NCBI RefSeq assembly: GCF_007713735.2
Contig: NZ_VMNW02000031.1
Span: 1 to 64,000, forward strand
From: Amycolatopsis acidicola
Lineage (GTDB): Bacteria > Actinomycetota > Actinomycetes > Mycobacteriales > Pseudonocardiaceae
DNA: 64,000 bases
Direction of reading: 5' to 3'
Of the stretch, positions 59,157 through 64,000 are shown in pieces (position 1 is the stretch's first letter; every line of letters starts with the position of its first letter). The position numbers were made by a program, and so were the translations under genes. Under the pieces are notes generated by a model. It did not search any database. It had not been told where the DNA came from and saw only the letters and a list, made by a program, of their open reading frames with translations.

Positions 59157-60422
59157 TCACTGGTGGTGCGGGGAGGTGAGGTAGTGCTGGCGCAGCAGTT
59201 CGCGGCCGTAGTCGTTGCCGTTGGGCGTGCGGATGACGGAATGGATGTGCTGCTGAGTGGGGCCGTCCGCGCGGGTCTTGCCGTAGGCGCCGCCGAGTGG
59301 TCCGGCGGCCTGGCAGTCCACCTCGAGCCAGAGGACGGGGCTGTGGATGCGCAGGTAGAAGGGATCCGTCGCGCCGGTCCCGCCGATCCACGCGGCGTAG
59401 GTGTCGGTGAGGTGGGCGCGGATCTCGTTCATCCGGACCTTGGCGACGTCGGCCTTGCCGCGGTTGACGAACACCTCCGCGACGGCGAACAGTTTCTGCT
59501 GCTGCGCGGGATTCAGCGCGGTGGCGCGGATGCCGGCATACGCTTCCACGGCGTTGTCGGCGAAGGCGCCCGCCTTCATGTCCTCGTCGGCCTTGGTGGC
59601 GGAGATGATCGCGGTCTTCTGCTGGGCCGCGCTGAGGGACTGGATGAAGGCGAGGCTCGCGGCCACCTCCTCCTCGCAGGCGGTGACGGTGTCGCCGTCG
59701 ATCTGCATCGAGGTGGGTTCGGTGCCCCAGAAGCACGGGCTCATCACGACCTGGCCGCCGAGCACGAAATAGTTGATCACCAGGTGGTGGCCGTCGAACT
59801 GGAAGCCCCACGGCTCGGTGGCCGAGGGGGTGCCCATGACGGTGAAGTAGTACAGCTCGTCGTTGAACACCGCGCTGTTGCCGACGAGCGTGCCGGCGGC
59901 TTTGTTGATGCGGCGGATGTTTTCGGTGGTCTGCAGCCCGTCGGCGCTGAGCGCGGACTGGAGCATCGCCGAGCCGAGGTTCTGCTGGTCGGTGGTGAGG
60001 TCGGCGAAGGAGACGCCCTGGCGGGGGAAGCCGCCGGGGTCGAGGTTGCTCCACAGGCGCCATTCCGTGGAGTGGATGGTGTACTGCGTTTTGGCCTTGA
60101 GGGTGTCGCCGAGTCCCGTGAGGAACGCCTGCGCGGCGGCGATGACCGGGGCCGTGTCGACGTGGTCGGAGTGGACCGTGAAGAGGTCGTCGATGCGGTT
60201 GCCGTCGGTGGTCAGGCCGAAGAAGTCCTCGGTGATCGTCTGGTTCTGGACGCCACCGCCGCCGCCGTTGCCGCCCTGGGGCGGGGTATCGGCCGCCGAG
60301 GCGATCCCGCCCCCTGTCATGGTGGCGACGGCCGCGGCACCACTGGCGAAGAACACCTTGCGCATGAAGTCACGGCGATCCGCCGCGCGCTGCTGTGGTT
60401 CCCCGGTCCCGAACTGGGTCAT
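59157..60422 (-). CDS. Tat-exported DUF3500 domain protein
   Basis: This 421-residue protein has a twin-arginine signal: R16-R-D-F-M followed by a hydrophobic stretch and an ASA-A cleavage site near 43. The mature protein matches DUF3500 proteins, with LWSNLDPGGFPRQGVSFADL, the GFQFDGHHLVINYFVLGGQV region and HIHSVIRTPNGNDYG near the C-terminus. DUF3500 has no established biochemical role. Export by Tat suggests a folded, perhaps cofactor-containing, extracellular protein. ATG at 60422 with AGAGGAA upstream. Confidence 0.85.
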   Translation of the reverse strand: MTQFGTGEPQQRAADRRDFMRKVFFASGAAAVATMTGGGIASAADTPPQGGNGGGGGVQNQTITEDFFGLTTDGNRIDDLFTVHSDHVDTAPVIAAAQAFLTGLGDTLKAKTQYTIHSTEWRLWSNLDPGGFPRQGVSFADLTTDQQNLGSAMLQSALSADGLQTTENIRRINKAAGTLVGNSAVFNDELYYFTVMGTPSATEPWGFQFDGHHLVINYFVLGGQVVMSPCFWGTEPTSMQIDGDTVTACEEEVAASLAFIQSLSAAQQKTAIISATKADEDMKAGAFADNAVEAYAGIRATALNPAQQQKLFAVAEVFVNRGKADVAKVRMNEIRAHLTDTYAAWIGGTGATDPFYLRIHSPVLWLEVDCQAAGPLGGAYGKTRADGPTQQHIHSVIRTPNGNDYGRELLRQHYLTSPHHQ

Positions 60423-60738
60423 GCCCGTTCCTCTCGTGATCATCCGTAGTAAGCCCGGACGATCCTCGGCGCGCAAGCTGTGTACGGGTTGTGTGCGGTA
60501 TAAGGGAAATCTGAGACGTCGTAACTCACAGGCGGGCCCCAGGCTCGCTGCCCGGCGGGCGCACCGGGAAACCTTGTGGGCGGGGCGGCTTTCTCTGCTC
60601 GCGCGGCGGTTTTTGTCCCGGATCGCCCGAATTCGCCTTGGCTGCCAGGAAGCGCATCTGGGCACAATGCCCGAGGCGTCTGGGATCTCGACCCGGGCAC
60701 CGGACCGGTTTCGGCGAGGGGGCGCGTAGCACTCGGTC
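60423..60738. other. Intergenic region upstream of the DUF3500 gene (316 nt)
   Basis: On the minus strand a weak promoter for the DUF3500 gene may be formed by TTACGA (60524-60519) and TATACC (60502-60497), 16 bp apart. The remaining 200 nt hold no convincing coding region and may be decayed sequence, since a truncated methyltransferase gene follows. No terminator hairpin was seen. Confidence 0.4.
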
Positions 60739-61041
60739 TTGCCGAGCCGATTGCTCCACCTCTTGACATTGCTCGGTCCCCAGGTCGAGATCCTCGAGGG
60801 TGATGCCAGGCGCACGCTTCGCCGGCGCTGGCCCGAGCCCATCGACCTCCTCTTCCTCGACGGCCCGGGCGGCCTCTACGTCGAGGTGCTGGCCATGCTC
60901 GAACCGGAACTCGCCGATGCGGCGGTCATCGTCGCCGACAACGCCGAGGCGCCCGGCTATCGCGACTACCTCACGGCACAGGAACGTTTCGTCTCCGTGC
61001 CGGTGGGGTCCCGGGTCGAGGTCACCCTGTTCGCTTCCTGA
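60739..61041 (+). pseudogene. C-terminal remnant of an O-methyltransferase
   Basis: An open frame of 100 codons encodes the last third of a family-3 O-methyltransferase: VEILEGDARRTL, then PIDLLFLDGPGGLYVEVLAM, ELADAAVIVADNAEAPGYRD and FVSVPVGSRVEVTLF. The SAM-binding motif I and the whole N-terminal half are missing, and no frameshifted copy of them is visible upstream. The first codon is TTG without a ribosome binding site. Its last 20 nt overlap the antiporter gene. A functional small protein is unlikely. Confidence 0.65.
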
Positions 61042-62293
61042 CGTCACCGAGGCCGGAGCCCAGATCGGCGTCGTGGTCGCGCTGTACGCGCCAGTGCGGG
61101 TACACGAAGCGCAGCACGATCCCGGTCATCGCGGTGGTCACCAGTGCCATCACCACCATCAGCGAGTACAGGCTCCCGTCGAGCATGCCCAGCCGTAGGC
61201 CCACCGTCAGTGCGATCAGCTCGGTCAGACCCCGCGTGTTGACGAGCGCGGCCAGCACGGTGGCGTGGCGCGGCCGGATGCCGCTCGCCCGCGCGCCGAG
61301 GTACGCGCCGCCGAACTTGCCGCCGACCGCGACCACCAGCACGAGCCCCAGCTCACCGAGCAGCTGGCCATCCATAGTGGACAGATCGACGCCGAGCCCG
61401 GCCACCATGAAGAACACCGGCAGGAGCAGGACCGACGACACCCGCTCGACCCACGGCAGCACCCGCTCCCGCAGCGTGGCCGCCCCGCCCTTCGGCATCA
61501 CCACGCCGAACAGGAAAGCCCCGAAGAACGCGTGCAACCCGAGCAGGTCGGTCACTTCCGCGGACACGAACAGGCCCGCCGCGAGCGCGAGGAACACCAC
61601 TGCCGAAACCGCGGGCCCGCCGCGTCGCCCGTCAGCAGGGGCGGCCCGCGCCAGGAGCGGGCGGACCACCCACAGCATGACCACCGCGAACGGCACGATC
61701 AGCAGCACCTGCCAGCCGGACGTGACCTGGACCAGCGCCACCACGACGGCCAGCAGCGACCACGCGAGCACGTCGTCCACCGCCGCGATGGCGAGCGCGA
61801 TCCCGCCGACCGGCGTGTCGATGAGCCCCTTGTCAGCCAGGATCCTTGCCAGCACGGGGAAAGCCGTCACCGACATCGCGGTGCCCATGAACAGCACGAA
61901 CCCGAGCCGGTTCGGCGCGGGGTGGCTCGCGAACAGGTACCACGCCAGCGCCGCCCCACCCGCGAACGGCAGCGCGACCGCGCTGAGCGCCACCGTGGCC
62001 GCCGTCTTCGCGGTGCCGGCCAGCCGCCCGTGGTCGTACCTCAGCCCCACCAGGAACATGAACACGCACACCCCGATGTTCGCCAGCAGCGTGAGCCCGG
62101 GGCGCACCGTCGTGGGGAACAGGGCGCTGGTGACCGCGCCGTGGAACAGCGTGGGCCCCAGCAGGATCCCGCCGAGGATTTCGCCGACCACCGGCGGCTG
62201 CCCGGCCTTCTTCGCGAGAAAGCCGAGCAGCCGGGCCACGAGGACGATGACGAGCAGGCCCGCGACGAGTCGCGCGGCCGTTTCGGCGTCCAC
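61022..62293 (-). CDS. CPA2-type cation:proton antiporter (KefB/NapA-like membrane domain)
   Basis: The 423-residue protein has about twelve membrane segments and matches the Na+/H+ exchanger domain of the CPA2 family: GQPPVVGEILGGILLGPTLF at 31-50, and AIAAVDDVLAWSLLAVVVAL with the DD pair used for ion transport. No RCK/TrkA-N regulatory domain follows. It exchanges Na+ or K+ for protons. Such antiporters recur in glycopeptide and enediyne clusters. It sits 5 nt after the halogenase gene, so the two are cotranscribed and it may give pH or export support. Confidence 0.9.
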   Translation of the reverse strand: MDAETAARLVAGLLVIVLVARLLGFLAKKAGQPPVVGEILGGILLGPTLFHGAVTSALFPTTVRPGLTLLANIGVCVFMFLVGLRYDHGRLAGTAKTAATVALSAVALPFAGGAALAWYLFASHPAPNRLGFVLFMGTAMSVTAFPVLARILADKGLIDTPVGGIALAIAAVDDVLAWSLLAVVVALVQVTSGWQVLLIVPFAVVMLWVVRPLLARAAPADGRRGGPAVSAVVFLALAAGLFVSAEVTDLLGLHAFFGAFLFGVVMPKGGAATLRERVLPWVERVSSVLLLPVFFMVAGLGVDLSTMDGQLLGELGLVLVVAVGGKFGGAYLGARASGIRPRHATVLAALVNTRGLTELIALTVGLRLGMLDGSLYSLMVVMALVTTAMTGIVLRFVYPHWRVQRDHDADLGSGLGDVRKRTG

Positions 62294-62298
62294 CCCGT

Positions 62299-63801
62299 TC
62301 AGCCGATCGCGTTCCAGCGCAGGCCGTCGGCAGTCGGGACGAGCCCGCCGGGGCGGACGGGGTTTTCCTTGGTGTGCACGCCGTACGCGCCGCGGCTCTG
62401 CACCTCGTTCATCCCCTGCATCACGTCGCTGACCACGCGTGTCCCGAACAGCTCGAACATCTTCTCGCCGCTTTCGGTCTGCATGGTCCCGGTGCGGTCG
62501 ACGGCGTCGACCAGGTTCTTGCTGGACTCGCGGAACCGTTGCCGCACGGCGTCTCCGTCGGTCAGCGCCTCCTCGCCGGAAGCGACGCCGCCGACGAGCG
62601 TGACGAACGCCTCGACGTCGCCTTCGGTGAAGTTGGTGACCTTGCGCGCCTTCCAGAAGTAAGAGTCCTCATTGGACTGCATGTCGTAGAAGGAGCTGAG
62701 GAACTCGTAGAACACGCCGAACTCGCGCCGGTAGCGGGCTTCGAACTCGGCGAACGCCTGGTCTTCCCCGAGTTCTCCGGCCAGCACGGTGTTGATCGAA
62801 CGCGCGGCCAGCAGCCCGGCGTAGGTGGCCAGGTGCACGCCGGTGGAGAACACCGGGTCGATGAAGCAGGCGGCGTCGCCGACGAGGACCATTCCGGGGC
62901 CGGTGAAGGATTCGCTGGTGTAGGAGTAGTCCTTGCGCACCCGGATTTCGCCGTAGGTCCCGGTTTTCACCCTGGTCGCGTCGGTGAGCATGTCCCGCAC
63001 GATCTCGCAGCGGTCGATGAACCCGTGCAGCGACTTTTCCCGTTCCTCCTGCGTGCCACGGACTTTGTCGGCCTGGTCGCGGTGCACGACGGCGCCGACG
63101 CTGGTCAGCGTGTCCGAGAGCGGGATGTACCAGAGCCAGCCCTCGTCGAAGGCCGCGCACAGGATGTTGCCCGCGTCCGGCCCCGGTAAGCGCTTTCCGC
63201 CTTCGAAGTAGCCGAACAGGGCGAGATTGCGGAAGAAGTCGGAGTGGATCCGCTTGCCGCTCGCGTGGGAGTGCAGGCGGCTGCTGTTGCCGGACGCGTC
63301 CACCACGTACTTCGCTTCGATGGTCCGCTCGGTACCGGATTCGTCGACATACCGCACGCCCGTCACGCGCCCGTCGGTGACGATCGCCTCGCGCACTGAG
63401 CACTCTTCCCGGACGTCGACGCCGAGCCGCTGCGCGTTGCGCACCAGGATCTCGTCGAACTTCATCCGCTCGACCTGGTAGGCCGTGGAGTTCTGGGCGG
63501 AAAGCCGTGGTGAGAGGGCGAACAGGAAGTTCCACGGCCGGGGATTGGTGCCCCAGCGGAAACTCCCGCCGCGTTTGACGGTGAAGCCCGCCTTCTCGAT
63601 CTCCTCGGTCACCCCGAGCATCCGGCAGACGCCGTGGATCGTGGCGGGCAGCAGCGATTCCCCGATCTGGTACCGCGGCAGTTTTTCCTTCTCCAGCAAC
63701 GTGACGCGATGGCCCGCCATGGCGACGAGCGAGGCCGTGGTGGACCCGCCCGGCCCGCCGCCGACGACCACGACGTCGGCCTGCCCGGGTTCATCCGGCA
63801 T
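62299..63801 (-). CDS. FAD-dependent halogenase, glycopeptide-halogenase type
   Basis: This 500-residue enzyme matches carrier- or peptide-acting FADH2-dependent halogenases such as those of glycopeptide clusters. It has the FAD motif G14-G-G-P-G-G, LLEKEKLPRYQIGESLLPAT, the probable catalytic K76 in TVKRGGSFRWG, the halogenase signature W222-L-W-Y-I-P227 and F313-I-D-P-V-F-S-T-G321. It would chlorinate an aromatic or pyrrolic ring with HOCl formed at the flavin. A flavin reductase must supply FADH2; none is adjacent. It overlaps a carrier-protein gene by 11 nt, so the substrate is probably thioester-bound. Confidence 0.9.
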   Translation of the reverse strand: MPDEPGQADVVVVGGGPGGSTTASLVAMAGHRVTLLEKEKLPRYQIGESLLPATIHGVCRMLGVTEEIEKAGFTVKRGGSFRWGTNPRPWNFLFALSPRLSAQNSTAYQVERMKFDEILVRNAQRLGVDVREECSVREAIVTDGRVTGVRYVDESGTERTIEAKYVVDASGNSSRLHSHASGKRIHSDFFRNLALFGYFEGGKRLPGPDAGNILCAAFDEGWLWYIPLSDTLTSVGAVVHRDQADKVRGTQEEREKSLHGFIDRCEIVRDMLTDATRVKTGTYGEIRVRKDYSYTSESFTGPGMVLVGDAACFIDPVFSTGVHLATYAGLLAARSINTVLAGELGEDQAFAEFEARYRREFGVFYEFLSSFYDMQSNEDSYFWKARKVTNFTEGDVEAFVTLVGGVASGEEALTDGDAVRQRFRESSKNLVDAVDRTGTMQTESGEKMFELFGTRVVSDVMQGMNEVQSRGAYGVHTKENPVRPGGLVPTADGLRWNAIG

Positions 63802-64000
63802 TTTCGTCCCCCAGTGACTTGTCGTTGAGCAGTTTGTGCCAGCCGCGGATGGTGGGTTCCATGGCGAGCTGCACGAAGTTGATCGAGACGCCCTCGGTGC
63901 GCCACCGCTCCAGCAGGTGCATCACGCGGATGGAGTCCAGGCCCGCTTCGACCAGATCGTCTTCGTCGCCCACCTCGTCGGTGCCGGCCTGCAGAATCCC
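63791..64000 (-). CDS. Acyl/aryl carrier protein domain (partial, runs off the window)
   Basis: The visible 69 residues form the C-terminal part of a phosphopantetheine carrier domain. DDLVEAGLDSIRVMHLLERW contains the D-S attachment site; SINFVQLAMEPTIRGWHKLL resembles the aryl carrier domains at the end of EntB-type isochorismatases more than standalone fatty-acid ACPs. The frame is open to the right edge, so the full protein may be a free carrier or a larger enzyme. The overlap with the halogenase gene suggests that the carrier holds its substrate. Confidence 0.8.
   Translation of the reverse strand, partial: GILQAGTDEVGDEDDLVEAGLDSIRVMHLLERWRTEGVSINFVQLAMEPTIRGWHKLLNDKSLGDENAG

Noticed and set aside
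61265..62662. A 465-codon plus-strand frame opposite the antiporter
   Set aside because: Extremely Arg/Glu/His-rich, no motif, antisense to a clear membrane protein.

Overview
The window is about 70% G+C with GTG starts, dense ATGA/GTGA start-stop overlaps, TANNNT -10 elements placed 6 nt before start codons, and families typical of soil actinomycetes (HtaA, MocR, DUF3500, FAD-dependent halogenase). It most resembles a Pseudonocardiaceae chromosome, Amycolatopsis or a relative; that placement is inference. No rRNA, tRNA, CRISPR array, insertion sequence or phage gene was seen.

Layout. 0-4 kb: TetR, a lone HtaA-domain protein, then MFS exporter - MarR - quinone oxidoreductase read leftward. 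4.1-6.7 kb: DapA-like aldolase and RraA-like protein, divergent from a LysR regulator. 6.7-29.3 kb: a large catabolic island. A left unit (RidA-like, amidohydrolase, MFS) faces a rightward unit (HpcH aldolase, decarboxylase-type amidohydrolase, ThDP enzyme, 4,5-dihydroxyphthalate-decarboxylase-like protein, second amidohydrolase, Fe3+/thiamine-type ABC importer) across a promoter region with a perfect inverted repeat. A second part contains an aldehyde dehydrogenase, an FCD-type GntR regulator and a long operon (MmgE/PrpD, extradiol dioxygenase, DapA-like, ornithine-cyclodeaminase-like, two more 4,5-dihydroxyphthalate-decarboxylase-like proteins, isochorismatase-like, isocitrate-lyase-like). 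29.3-32.1 kb: a NitT/TauT-type ABC importer. Four promoters in this second part share the site C(T/A)GTA(T/C)ACA, so the GntR protein probably controls them all. The gene set suggests uptake, decarboxylation, ring cleavage, aldol cleavage and oxidation of an aromatic or cyclic acid, but it fits no standard pathway I can name.

32-38.4 kb: TetR and a PEBP protein, then a LacI-controlled sugar-acid operon (dehydratase, MFS, KDPG aldolase, KDG kinase), a complete route from a sugar acid to pyruvate and glyceraldehyde-3-phosphate. 38.5-45.8 kb: a MocR regulator divergent from a PaiB-like protein, MFS transporter, YtcJ-type amidohydrolase and 2-hydroxyacid dehydrogenase, converging on a TcuA-like flavoprotein. 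45.8-54.8 kb: DoxX protein behind an IdeR/DtxR-like iron box, a PadR regulator, and an eight-gene leftward operon joining an oligopeptide/nickel-type ABC importer to a class II aldolase, a siderophore-interacting flavin reductase and an O-methyltransferase. Its promoter is followed by four 10-bp direct repeats. This looks like uptake and processing of a metal chelate. 54.8-59.1 kb: flavin split-barrel protein, VOC protein and alpha/beta hydrolase, then a secreted 820-residue protein that joins an esterase to a sugar-binding-protein domain.

59.1-64 kb: a Tat-exported DUF3500 protein, a methyltransferase remnant, a CPA2 antiporter, an FAD-dependent halogenase of the glycopeptide-halogenase type, and the C-terminal part of a carrier protein running off the right edge. 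The last two probably mark the border of a natural-product cluster. The most unusual items are the esterase-binding-protein fusion, the metal-chelate operon with its repeat array, the catabolic island with its inferred regulon, and the halogenase-carrier pair.
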